DNA of 64,000 nucleotides from Bacteroidota bacterium (lineage in GTDB: Bacteria > Bacteroidota > Bacteroidia > Chitinophagales > Chitinophagaceae): NCBI GenBank assembly GCA_018267955.1, contig JAFDXL010000009.1, positions 302,717 to 366,716 of the forward strand, read 5' to 3'. Both the position numbers and the translations under genes were made by a program. The notes beneath the pieces are model-generated. The model worked only from the letters and a program-made list of their open reading frames with translations, was not told the DNA's origin and did not search any database. The first letter of the stretch is position 1. The number at the start of each line of letters is the position of its first letter. This document shows positions 41,939 to 49,572 of the stretch, piece by piece.

Positions 41939-43747
41939 TTAGAAAAAAGTTATCCCTGCATTCCAGCCTACCCAGCTGCACCAGTCATTCCCGTAATGAG
42001 TAAGGAACAGGCCATTATCAGGTACATCTTTTTTATACCCATCAGTAAATGTTACCTGGTCAGAATAATAAACATTGAAAGACGGGCCAACGTACAGGGA
42101 AATGTATTTATTGATCTTATAATTAAGATTGATCTGGGCTTTAAATAAAAGATTGGAGTGATCCCAATTGCCAAGATATAGATGCTGGGCAGACACTTCC
42201 GGATCTATGGTAAAATGCCTGGACAGGTTTTCCTCCAGCCCCCAGCCATAACCAAAAGAATAAGCCTTCTGGAAACTGCCTGCATTGAGCCCTGCAAACC
42301 ATATATTATACAGTCGCCTGTTTCCCAGTTTCAGCGCGGCATTTACATTCAGCACTTCATTAGTAGATATGGTTAGCTTATGATAGCCCTTCCATACAAA
42401 GTTGATGAGGCCAATACCAATACCGGACGATGTATCTGCTACATTCACCAGGCCTATCTGCACACCTTCCAGGTTATGCGTATAATTGACTACACCGGAT
42501 ACCTGTGTGCCGCTCAGTTTACCCCCGGCAAAATTCGATACGCCGCTTACCTGCACACCATCTACATCATCATTTGCATAATTACTGACACCTGCTACCT
42601 GTACACCGTCTGCCTCACCGCCGGCATAGTTGGCTACGCCCGCTATCTGCAGTCCTTCTACGTTCTCTTTAGAAAAATTAGCCACGCCCGATAATTGTGC
42701 ACCTTTAGTACCACCCCATATATGATTATACACGCCCGCTACCTGCAAGCCGGAGAGGCTATCATTCACAAAATTGCATAAGCCTGCAAACTGCCAGCCT
42801 TTGGATGCTTCCAATACCTGGTTATACAGGCCAGCTATCTGTACGCCATTCACATCACCGCCTGCTATATTGGCCGCGCCGGCCAATTGCGCATAATGCA
42901 CATCATGCTTTACGATATTGAATACACCACCTATTTCAAAACCTTTAACCCCCGCGGTATATCCGCCTATCAGGTTAAAGGAAAATTTGTTTACCACCTG
43001 TGCGCTCATCCTGCCATGCGTACCGATACCCGGTAATATAGATCCCTGGTAAGGTTTATTTACAAAATACTGTCCTAAATTAATGCTCTGCACACGCTGT
43101 CTTGATGACAGGAACAGTTTGCTGAACCAGCTTTTTTCTACTTCGTTGTTGCGCACTACGAAGCTGTCTAGTTCTACAGGCTTCGGTAATATGCCGATGG
43201 ATATTTCCTGTATATTAGAACTTCTTACTGTAACAGCCGTATCAAAGTACAGGTGCCTGCTAATGTACAGGGTTAGCGCCTGTAGCTTACCTTTCAGTTT
43301 TAGCCTGAAGTAGCCCTGCTCATTCGTAAGCGTACTTACCAATTGTTGCTTTTCATATACACTTGCATTCACTACTTTTTCACCTGTTACGCCATCTACT
43401 ACATATCCACTGGCATACCAATACTGTCCGCTTGCTCTTTGTATAATCACATATTTCCCTGTTTCATTATATTCATAGGCATTGCCAAATAGCATATCCA
43501 GGGCTTCTTTTACGGTCTTATCAGCCAAGGTTATCGTTACAAGGCTATCCCTGCCTATGATGTCACTGTTATAGGAAAAATAGAACCCACCTTGTGCTTC
43601 TATACTTTTCAGCACTTGCGATACAGGTTTGTTCTTCGCATTGATGGATATCTTCTTCTCCAGGAAGCCTTGTGCAACACAAAGTCCCGGCAATGCCAGG
43701 AACAATGTAAATATGATGATATAAGTAGTCTTATAAAAATGGTTCAT
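41939..43747 (-). CDS. STN-carboxypeptidase-like domain protein fused to 16-residue solenoid repeats
   Basis: 602 residues: signal peptide (1-26), STN domain (about 30-105, SVSQVLKSIEAQGG-type VSQVLKSIEAQGGFYFSYN ... TVKEALDMLFG ... YVIIQRA), CarboxypepD_reg-like domain (about 111-195), a linker, then about ten repeats with conserved glycines at 301, 317, 333, 349, 365, 381, 397 and 413, an exact 16-residue period (GVQVAGVSN type), and a 150-residue beta-rich end (about 455-602). STN domains normally open TonB receptors and bind FecR in the periplasm; here no plug or barrel follows. It lies 9 bases after fecR. Probable signal transmitter to FecR. Confidence 0.82.
   Translation of the reverse strand: MNHFYKTTYIIIFTLFLALPGLCVAQGFLEKKISINAKNKPVSQVLKSIEAQGGFYFSYNSDIIGRDSLVTITLADKTVKEALDMLFGNAYEYNETGKYVIIQRASGQYWYASGYVVDGVTGEKVVNASVYEKQQLVSTLTNEQGYFRLKLKGKLQALTLYISRHLYFDTAVTVRSSNIQEISIGILPKPVELDSFVVRNNEVEKSWFSKLFLSSRQRVQSINLGQYFVNKPYQGSILPGIGTHGRMSAQVVNKFSFNLIGGYTAGVKGFEIGGVFNIVKHDVHYAQLAGAANIAGGDVNGVQIAGLYNQVLEASKGWQFAGLCNFVNDSLSGLQVAGVYNHIWGGTKGAQLSGVANFSKENVEGLQIAGVANYAGGEADGVQVAGVSNYANDDVDGVQVSGVSNFAGGKLSGTQVSGVVNYTHNLEGVQIGLVNVADTSSGIGIGLINFVWKGYHKLTISTNEVLNVNAALKLGNRRLYNIWFAGLNAGSFQKAYSFGYGWGLEENLSRHFTIDPEVSAQHLYLGNWDHSNLLFKAQINLNYKINKYISLYVGPSFNVYYSDQVTFTDGYKKDVPDNGLFLTHYGNDWCSWVGWNAGITFF
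42440..42943 (-). repeat. 48-base coding repeat array in the STN protein
   Basis: About ten units of 16 codons encoding G-V/L-Q-V/I-A/S-G-V-x-N plus seven variable, often acidic residues. Codon choice differs between units, so the array is old and held by selection on the protein. Confidence 0.8.
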
Positions 43748-43756
43748 CCTGTATTA

Positions 43757-44719
43757 CTACGGTTTTAATAAAATAGAATCTCCCTGCTTCTCCGCTTTGA
43801 TATTAAAGGTGCCGGTGATTACAGATAGTATGCCATCCAGCGATTCATTATGGAATGTGGTATTTAACTGCATTTGTTTCAATTGCTCATCTTTAATAAC
43901 AATATGGCTGCCATACGCTTCATTCAGCACATCCACCAGCTTATATAGAGGTGTTGCATTGCAAATGAATTCCTTAGTACGATAGTAACTATATAGTTCA
44001 TCGTGGATGGTCTCTTTTACCGGGGCTATATTGCCTCTTGTTACCGTTGCCTTCTCTTTAGGCTTCAGCCTCACCATTGCAGCTTGTTTGCTCACTTCTA
44101 CTATGCCAGTCTCTACGATCACTTCTGTTTTCGCTGCGCTGGTCTTCACATTAAAAGAGGTACCTACCACTTTGATGCTTGCTTCATCAGCAGTGATAAT
44201 AAATGGTTTTGATTTATCATGCGCTACATCAAAAAATGCTTCACCTTCCAGTTCCACAGCTCTTGTATTTCCTTTAAATCTTTTAGGGTAATGTATGCTG
44301 GAATGTTTGTTGAGTGTCACCAGTGTACCATCCGGCAGCGTCTGCGTAAGTACTATTTCATTAGAACTCAGCGTCAGCATCCGGTTAGCGAAATTATAAT
44401 AGTAAAACCAGCCTCCGCCTATCATTAATACCAAGATCGCTGCTACTCGCATCCAGCCGCCAAAATACTTGTTTAGCGGTATGGTCCTTGCCTTCGGCTG
44501 CTCTTCTGCCTTAGCAACCCTTTGCTGAAAACGTGCCCATGCCGCATTTTCATCCACACTGCTTTTAGCGGCCAGGTCTTTGCTATGCTCCCATATCAGC
44601 TTAAAGTGCTCGAAGTATTTCTTATTGTCTTCTTTTTCGTCGATCCAGTGCTGTACGCTTGCTATTTCATTTGCGTCCGCTTCGCCAAGCAGGTATTTAA
44701 CCAGCAACTCATCCGTCAT
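43757..44719 (-). CDS. fecR: FecR-type anti-sigma factor
   Basis: 320 residues from the ATG at 44719 (MTDELLVKYLLGEADANEIASVQHWI); the longer frame begins with GTG. The cytoplasmic N-terminal anti-sigma part (about 1-80) precedes one membrane helix (about 96-112, MRVAAILVLMIGGGWFYYY) and the periplasmic FecR beta-helix domain (LPDGTLVTLNKHSSIHYPKRFKGNTRAVELEGEAFFDVAHDKSKPFII) with a DUF4974 tail (CNATPLYKLVDVLNEAYG). It should hold the ECF sigma factor inactive until an STN domain signals. Sits directly after the sigma gene. Confidence 0.93.
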   Translation of the reverse strand: MTDELLVKYLLGEADANEIASVQHWIDEKEDNKKYFEHFKLIWEHSKDLAAKSSVDENAAWARFQQRVAKAEEQPKARTIPLNKYFGGWMRVAAILVLMIGGGWFYYYNFANRMLTLSSNEIVLTQTLPDGTLVTLNKHSSIHYPKRFKGNTRAVELEGEAFFDVAHDKSKPFIITADEASIKVVGTSFNVKTSAAKTEVIVETGIVEVSKQAAMVRLKPKEKATVTRGNIAPVKETIHDELYSYYRTKEFICNATPLYKLVDVLNEAYGSHIVIKDEQLKQMQLNTTFHNESLDGILSVITGTFNIKAEKQGDSILLKP

Positions 44720-44750
44720 ATTTCCGGTTCCTTGATTCACATCTATCGTT

Positions 44751-45317
44751 TTACAGGTTAAATAATATTAACCACAATGCCGGCAGGTAGTCTACCAGTT
44801 TCAATCTCAATAGCTTTAATGCCTTGCCCATATGGTTCTCTACGGTCTTTACAGAAATATCCATCTTCACTGCTATCTCATGGTATTTCAGTTCTTCAAA
44901 TCTGCTCATCTGGAACACCGTTCTGCATTTCTCCGGTAATTCATTGAGGGCCTCTTCCAGTCTTCGCTCCAGTTCTGTTACCGAAGCCCTGTTTGTCTTA
45001 TTGTTTGTTTCTTCCGTCATCCGCATAGCATACACTCTGTGGGAGGCTTTTACCTTTTCATGTCTCAGGTAGTTGATGCTTTCGTTGTAGACAGCCCGGT
45101 ACAAATAGGCCGATACTGACTGCAGGGTCTGGATCAAACCGTCTTTTTCCCAAAGCTTGAAAAACACATTTTGCACAATTTCTTCTGCCTCGGCTTCATC
45201 TTTTACTATTGTACAGGCATAGGCATGTAAACCTTTAAAATGTTCCTTAAAAGTTTTTTCAAATATGACTGTCTTATCGGCATTCGCGGCAGGCGAATGA
45301 TGTATTTCCATATCCAT
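44751..45317 (-). CDS. ECF RNA polymerase sigma factor, FecI-like Bacteroidota group
   Basis: 188 residues from the ATG at 45317; a TTG at 45359 would add 14 residues (MEGIIFIPGSQLLK). Region 2 is FEKTFKEHFKGLHAYACTIVKDEAEAEEIVQNVFFKLWEK, and region 4 is LNELPEKCRTVFQMSRFEELKYHEIAVKMDISVKTVENHMGKAL. It directs RNA polymerase to a small set of promoters under control of the adjacent FecR. The motif AGTAGGGGTA precedes the gene and two later genes of the locus, so it likely controls its own expression and theirs. Confidence 0.93.
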   Translation of the reverse strand: MDMEIHHSPAANADKTVIFEKTFKEHFKGLHAYACTIVKDEAEAEEIVQNVFFKLWEKDGLIQTLQSVSAYLYRAVYNESINYLRHEKVKASHRVYAMRMTEETNNKTNRASVTELERRLEEALNELPEKCRTVFQMSRFEELKYHEIAVKMDISVKTVENHMGKALKLLRLKLVDYLPALWLILFNL

Positions 45318-45391
45318 TTTCAAAAGCTGGCTACCCGGTATAAAGATAATTCCTTCCAATACTTTTATAGTAAGACGGCAACTGTACTCTT

Positions 45392-45401
45392 TACCCCTAC
45401 T
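45392..45401 (-). promoter_or_regulatory. AGTAGGGGTA motif upstream of the ECF sigma gene
   Basis: Minus-strand AGTAGGGGTA, 75 bases before the ATG at 45317 (33 before the alternative TTG start). Preceded by TTTTTCGAAAAACGG. Third copy of the motif on the same strand within 5 kb. Confidence 0.6.
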
Positions 45402-45518
45402 CCGTTTTTCGAAAAATATTTTCCGGGCGCAAATAGCGGCAATAAATATATACCATTTTATGAACCAGCTATTTAGATATTATCATTTGAACCAAAAATG
45501 CACTTACCAAATAGCCGG

Positions 45519-45526
45519 TAACTTTG
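45519..45526 (+). promoter_or_regulatory. Candidate -7 box (TAACTTTG) for the DUF481-like gene
   Basis: Exact TANNTTTG match 30 bases before the ATG at 45556. It lies inside a longer open frame from 45460 and so supports the shorter start. Confidence 0.5.
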
Positions 45527-45555
45527 CGGGCATTTATCAATCTACTAAAAGCCTC

Positions 45556-46293
45556 ATGTTGAACAGAAAGACTATTCTATTACTCCTCCTTACGTTATGT
45601 AGCTTTTTAAAGACAAATGCCCAGTATAGTGACAGTACCCATTATATGATCGGGTTCACTTCAACGGGAAATATTAATAAAACCGAAGGCAATGATGTTT
45701 ATCTCCTAAGCAATGCCCTAAAGTTCGGCATCAGGAAAAAAAGTGTAACGCTGAATGCAAATGGCGGTTGGGTGTATGGCGAAACAAATGGCAGCTTAAC
45801 AAACAACGATGTCAATTCTTCCGTCGACGTCGATCTATATAAAACATTCGATCATTTTAACTACTGGGGTCTGGCAAATTATACTACCAGCTACTCTTTA
45901 AAGGTCAACAACCAGGCACAACTGGGTGCGGGCATTGCCTACAGTATCTTCGACAAGCCTGAGTACACCGTTAACCTAAGCGATGGTATTTTATACGAAA
46001 ACAGTGATCTGCAGTTAGATACAGTAAGAGATGTTTACAGCACATTCAGAAATTCCTTCAGGTTATCGTTTAAGTTTATCATTAGAAAGTCGATCACCAT
46101 ATCCAGCACCAGCTTCTATCAGAATTCGCTGAACAATGGCAGCGACTATATTTTCAAGTCCAATAACAATATCTCCGTTAGAATAAGAAAATGGCTGAGT
46201 CTTGGCGCGACACTCAGTTATAACAAGTTCAGCAGAACGAATAAAGAAAACCTGCTGCTTACCTACGGAATTATAATTGAGAAGTACTATTAG
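45556..46293 (+). CDS. DUF481-like outer-membrane protein
   Basis: 245 residues from the ATG at 45556, which places a good signal peptide at the N terminus (MLNRKTILLLLLTLCSFLKTNAQ). The mature part alternates beta strands rich in Asn, Ser and Tyr (VTLNANGGWVYGETNGSLTNNDVNSSVDVDLYKTFDHFNYWGLANYTTSYSLK; AQLGAGIAYSIFD) and ends in GIIIEKYY, which resembles DUF481, a family of outer-membrane barrels. No operon partner; it is divergent from the ECF sigma gene. Function unknown. Confidence 0.72.
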   Translation: MLNRKTILLLLLTLCSFLKTNAQYSDSTHYMIGFTSTGNINKTEGNDVYLLSNALKFGIRKKSVTLNANGGWVYGETNGSLTNNDVNSSVDVDLYKTFDHFNYWGLANYTTSYSLKVNNQAQLGAGIAYSIFDKPEYTVNLSDGILYENSDLQLDTVRDVYSTFRNSFRLSFKFIIRKSITISSTSFYQNSLNNGSDYIFKSNNNISVRIRKWLSLGATLSYNKFSRTNKENLLLTYGIIIEKYY

Positions 46294-46299
46294 CGATGC

Positions 46300-47529
46300 C
46301 TAATTAAGGAACGTTGCGGCTCTTCTCATTACTTCGTCAAAAGCCGCTGTCACTTGTTTATCATACTTAGGCATAGATATGAACGGTGCCACATGGCTAT
46401 ACGGATAGTCAAAATCCATGATCTCAACAGGTATTTGTATATCGCGATACCTGCCATTTAATGCATTCAAGATTTCAACAGGCGGAATGACGGTATCATT
46501 CTTCAGGCTTAATGCTTTTACCCTGTTTTGTATCTCTTTCAGCCTCGCTTCCCGTTCATCTATATAGTGATGATATAACAACATGGTTTTAAAATAGCTT
46601 TCGCCGGTGTGCTGATCTCCGAGATAATGCAATAACCTTTCTTCGTCTGCAAAGTCATTATTGATCTTCTTGGCAAAGAAATCGTGCAGCGCTAGGCTGG
46701 CATTATAATCCAGTATGTAACGGGATGATGGATACATCCTGTCCATGGTAGTGCCGCCGCAAAAAGCAAATAACCTGCTTTCGCCCAGCAGATCATCCGG
46801 GTTGGCCATAAACAATATGGTAGAGAAGAATGCACCTATAGAATAACCAAAGAAATCTATGGATGCATCTTTATCAACACCGGCAATAGATCCTGACCTG
46901 ATATTTTTCAGCAGCTTATGGATATCTAAAAAGGTCTGCAGGCCCGACCAAAAGAAGCGTTGCGGATTTTGCTCTATGCGGCTGCTGATGGCAGCGTTCA
47001 CAAAAGATGTATTCACATTGTCATGCTCGCGCATTTCGGCCGTCAATTGCATCATCTTCTTATCAGACCATTCCTCGGGCGCACGGTTCATATGGAATGC
47101 TATCGGGAAGAGTATTACCTGCTTCCGGGTTAGCTCCGCCAGTTTATAGGCCCATGGCAGGTACTTATCCCATTTCTTTTCATTAAGGCCATGCAGCATA
47201 ATGATAACGCCATTGCTTGCATCCCTTCCGGAAATGATCGGGTAGCTAAAATGGATATTATTTTCTATAGACCAATCCGGCGCATGTAGTGGCAATAAAT
47301 CCTCAGTTACATGATGCGGTTCTTCCTTATTAAACACTGTACCATGATGCTCGCATTCATATACTTCAAGCCCTGGTAAAATAGACCTGGCATCACTAAT
47401 AAACGGATGCATGGTAATGGTGGTTTCCAGGTCCGGAAAACTTATAATGCTTTTATGTGGATCAAAAGATTTTTTTAGCTGCTCGTAGATATGCGAATAT
47501 CCTTTAAAGACAGTATTATATTTTTCCAT
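46300..47529 (-). CDS. Alpha/beta hydrolase-like protein, DUF6051-like
   Basis: 409 residues. Alpha/beta hydrolase marks are NGVIIMLHGLNEKKWDKYLPWAYKLAE (oxyanion region) and DFFGYSIGAFFSTILF (nucleophile elbow G-Y-S-I-G). VILFPIAFHMNRAPEEWSDKKMM and RFFWSGLQTFLDI are further conserved patches I associate with DUF6051. The acid and histidine of the triad are not certain. The start overlaps the end of acs by 14 bases, so it is coupled to acetyl-CoA synthetase; a link to acyl or acetate metabolism is plausible but unproven. Confidence 0.68.
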   Translation of the reverse strand: MEKYNTVFKGYSHIYEQLKKSFDPHKSIISFPDLETTITMHPFISDARSILPGLEVYECEHHGTVFNKEEPHHVTEDLLPLHAPDWSIENNIHFSYPIISGRDASNGVIIMLHGLNEKKWDKYLPWAYKLAELTRKQVILFPIAFHMNRAPEEWSDKKMMQLTAEMREHDNVNTSFVNAAISSRIEQNPQRFFWSGLQTFLDIHKLLKNIRSGSIAGVDKDASIDFFGYSIGAFFSTILFMANPDDLLGESRLFAFCGGTTMDRMYPSSRYILDYNASLALHDFFAKKINNDFADEERLLHYLGDQHTGESYFKTMLLYHHYIDEREARLKEIQNRVKALSLKNDTVIPPVEILNALNGRYRDIQIPVEIMDFDYPYSHVAPFISMPKYDKQVTAAFDEVMRRAATFLN

Positions 47530-49432
47530 TTTTTATCTCTTCTACTACAGAAGGATCTAACAAAGTGGATGTATCACCTATACTATCAGTCTCCCCTTCT
47601 GCTATCTTACGTAAGATACGCCTCATTATCTTTCCGCTTCGTGTCTTTGGCAAACTATTAACAAACTGGATCTTGTCAGGCCTTGCAATGGCGCCAATGA
47701 TGCGGGTTACTGTTTGCGCAATATCCTGCCTCGTCAGGTTTTGTTCTTCCTGGTGCGTGCTGTCATATACAATATAGGCATAGATTCCCTGCCCTTTAAT
47801 ATCATGCGGGTACCCCACCACAGCGCTCTCTACCACGCCTGTATGCATATTGATGGCATTTTCTACCTCTGCGGTACCTATTCTGTGGCCGCTCACATTC
47901 AACACATCATCTACCCTGCCGGTGATACGATAGTTTCCATCTGCATCACGATAGCAACCATCACCGGTAAAATACAATCCGGGATAGGTAGCAAAATAAT
48001 TGGTTCTGCAACGTTCATGGTCTCCATAAGTAGTTCGCAATATGGATGGCCACGGAAATTTGATGCACAAGTTACCACTCACATCATTGCCGGTTATTTC
48101 ATTGCCCTGCTCATCCACCAATACAGGCTGTACACCCGGCAATGGTAAGGTTGCATAGGATGGTTTGGATGGTGTCACGCCCGCCAGGTTCGATATCAGG
48201 ATACCACCATTCTCCGTCTGCCACCAGGTATCTACTATCGGGCATCTGCCCTTACCTATATTTTCATCGTACCAATGCCATGCTTCCTCATTGATAGGTT
48301 CGCCTACCGAACCCAGCACTTTCAGACTGCTGAGGTCGTGGTCTTTAACAGGGCCCAGTCCGTACCCCATCAGGCTACGTATAGCCGTAGGTGCGGTATA
48401 CAATATGTTCACTTTATACTTGTCCACAATATCCCAGAAACGCCCTGCATCCGGCCAGGTAGGCACGCCTTCAAATATTAACGTGGTAGCCCCTGCGCTA
48501 AGCGGACCGTAAAGTATATAACTATGCCCTGTGATCCAGCCGATATCTGCTGTGCAGAAATGAATATCCCCGGGATTATACTGAAACACATTCACAAAAG
48601 AATAAGTAGTGTACACCATGTACCCACCGCAGGTATGTACCACACCTTTAGGCTTGCCTGTAGAACCTGATGTATATAATATAAAAAGTGGATCTTCCGC
48701 ATCCATCTCCTCCGCCGGGCAATCCGGATTACCCATTGTCTCTACTTTTTTTATTTCATCTTCCCACCATACATCGCGCCCTTTTATCATACTTACAGGT
48801 GTATGTGTACGCGTCAGTACGATCACTTTAGTAACAAACTTACATTGTACCAATGCATCGTCTATTACACTCTTCAGTGGTATCTCTTTATTACCACGAT
48901 AGGCGCCGTCGCAGGTGATCACAAAACTGGCCTGCGCATCCTGCAGCCTGTCTGCTATGCTTTGTGCACTAAAACCGCCAAATATCACGGAATGTATCGC
49001 TCCTATCCTTGCTGTTGCCAGTACCGCAATGGCTAGTTCTGGTACCATGCCCATATAGATACACACGCGATCCCCTTTCTTAACACCGTTATTCTTCAGC
49101 ACATTGGCAAACTGCACTACTTTATGATGCAGGTCTCGATAGGTGATCAATCTGTGGTGTTCTTCGGGGTCATTGGGTTCCCATATTATAGCCGGCTTAT
49201 TGCCTAATGCTCCAAGGTGCCTGTCCAGGCAATTCTCCGTTATGTTTAGTTTCCCGCCCGAAAACCATTTTACATTGGGTTCTGTAAAATTCCATTGCAA
49301 CACATTATCCCAGCGTTTGCGCCATAGAAACGACGATGCTACATCTGCCCAAAAGCCCTCAGGATCTGCTACGCTTTTTTCCCAGGCTGCTTTATACTCT
49401 TCCTTTGTTTTGATTTGATATGGAAACGACAT
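47516..49432 (-). CDS. acs: Acetate--CoA ligase
   Basis: 638 residues from the ATG at 49432 (MSFPYQIKTKEEYKAAWEKSV); an earlier start at 49456 would add eight residues. The adenylation core has the AMP-binding loop LFILYTSGSTGKPKGVVHT, DTWWQTENGG, YFTGDGCYRDADGNYRITGRVDDVLNVSGHRIGTAEVE, and the acetylation-regulated lysine motif PKTRSGKIMRR near the C terminus. It makes acetyl-CoA from acetate with ATP through acetyl-AMP. The DUF6051-like hydrolase gene follows in an overlap. Confidence 0.96.
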   Translation of the reverse strand: MSFPYQIKTKEEYKAAWEKSVADPEGFWADVASSFLWRKRWDNVLQWNFTEPNVKWFSGGKLNITENCLDRHLGALGNKPAIIWEPNDPEEHHRLITYRDLHHKVVQFANVLKNNGVKKGDRVCIYMGMVPELAIAVLATARIGAIHSVIFGGFSAQSIADRLQDAQASFVITCDGAYRGNKEIPLKSVIDDALVQCKFVTKVIVLTRTHTPVSMIKGRDVWWEDEIKKVETMGNPDCPAEEMDAEDPLFILYTSGSTGKPKGVVHTCGGYMVYTTYSFVNVFQYNPGDIHFCTADIGWITGHSYILYGPLSAGATTLIFEGVPTWPDAGRFWDIVDKYKVNILYTAPTAIRSLMGYGLGPVKDHDLSSLKVLGSVGEPINEEAWHWYDENIGKGRCPIVDTWWQTENGGILISNLAGVTPSKPSYATLPLPGVQPVLVDEQGNEITGNDVSGNLCIKFPWPSILRTTYGDHERCRTNYFATYPGLYFTGDGCYRDADGNYRITGRVDDVLNVSGHRIGTAEVENAINMHTGVVESAVVGYPHDIKGQGIYAYIVYDSTHQEEQNLTRQDIAQTVTRIIGAIARPDKIQFVNSLPKTRSGKIMRRILRKIAEGETDSIGDTSTLLDPSVVEEIKNGKI

Positions 49433-49523
49433 AAACGGAGTATTAATTAGTACCATAATTTACTCAATACTTATCAATCGCCAAGTATTTTTTCATAATT
49501 GAAAAAGGCTTATGTTATAAATG

Positions 49524-49552
49524 CATAATGCCCGGGATAACCGGGCATTATG
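49524..49552 (-). terminator. Terminator-like hairpin after the T9SS adhesin gene
   Basis: CATAATGCCCGG-GATAA-CCGGGCATTATG, a perfect 12-base-pair stem with a five-base loop, 21 bases after the stop of the large gene and ahead of acs. The T run is weak on either side. Confidence 0.75.
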
Positions 49553-49572
49553 TTTCGTATATATGATCTTAT

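Noticed and set aside
45460..45555. Longer N terminus of the DUF481-like protein
   Set aside because: A signal peptide begins exactly at the later ATG (45556), and a TAACTTTG promoter box lies in the extra part.
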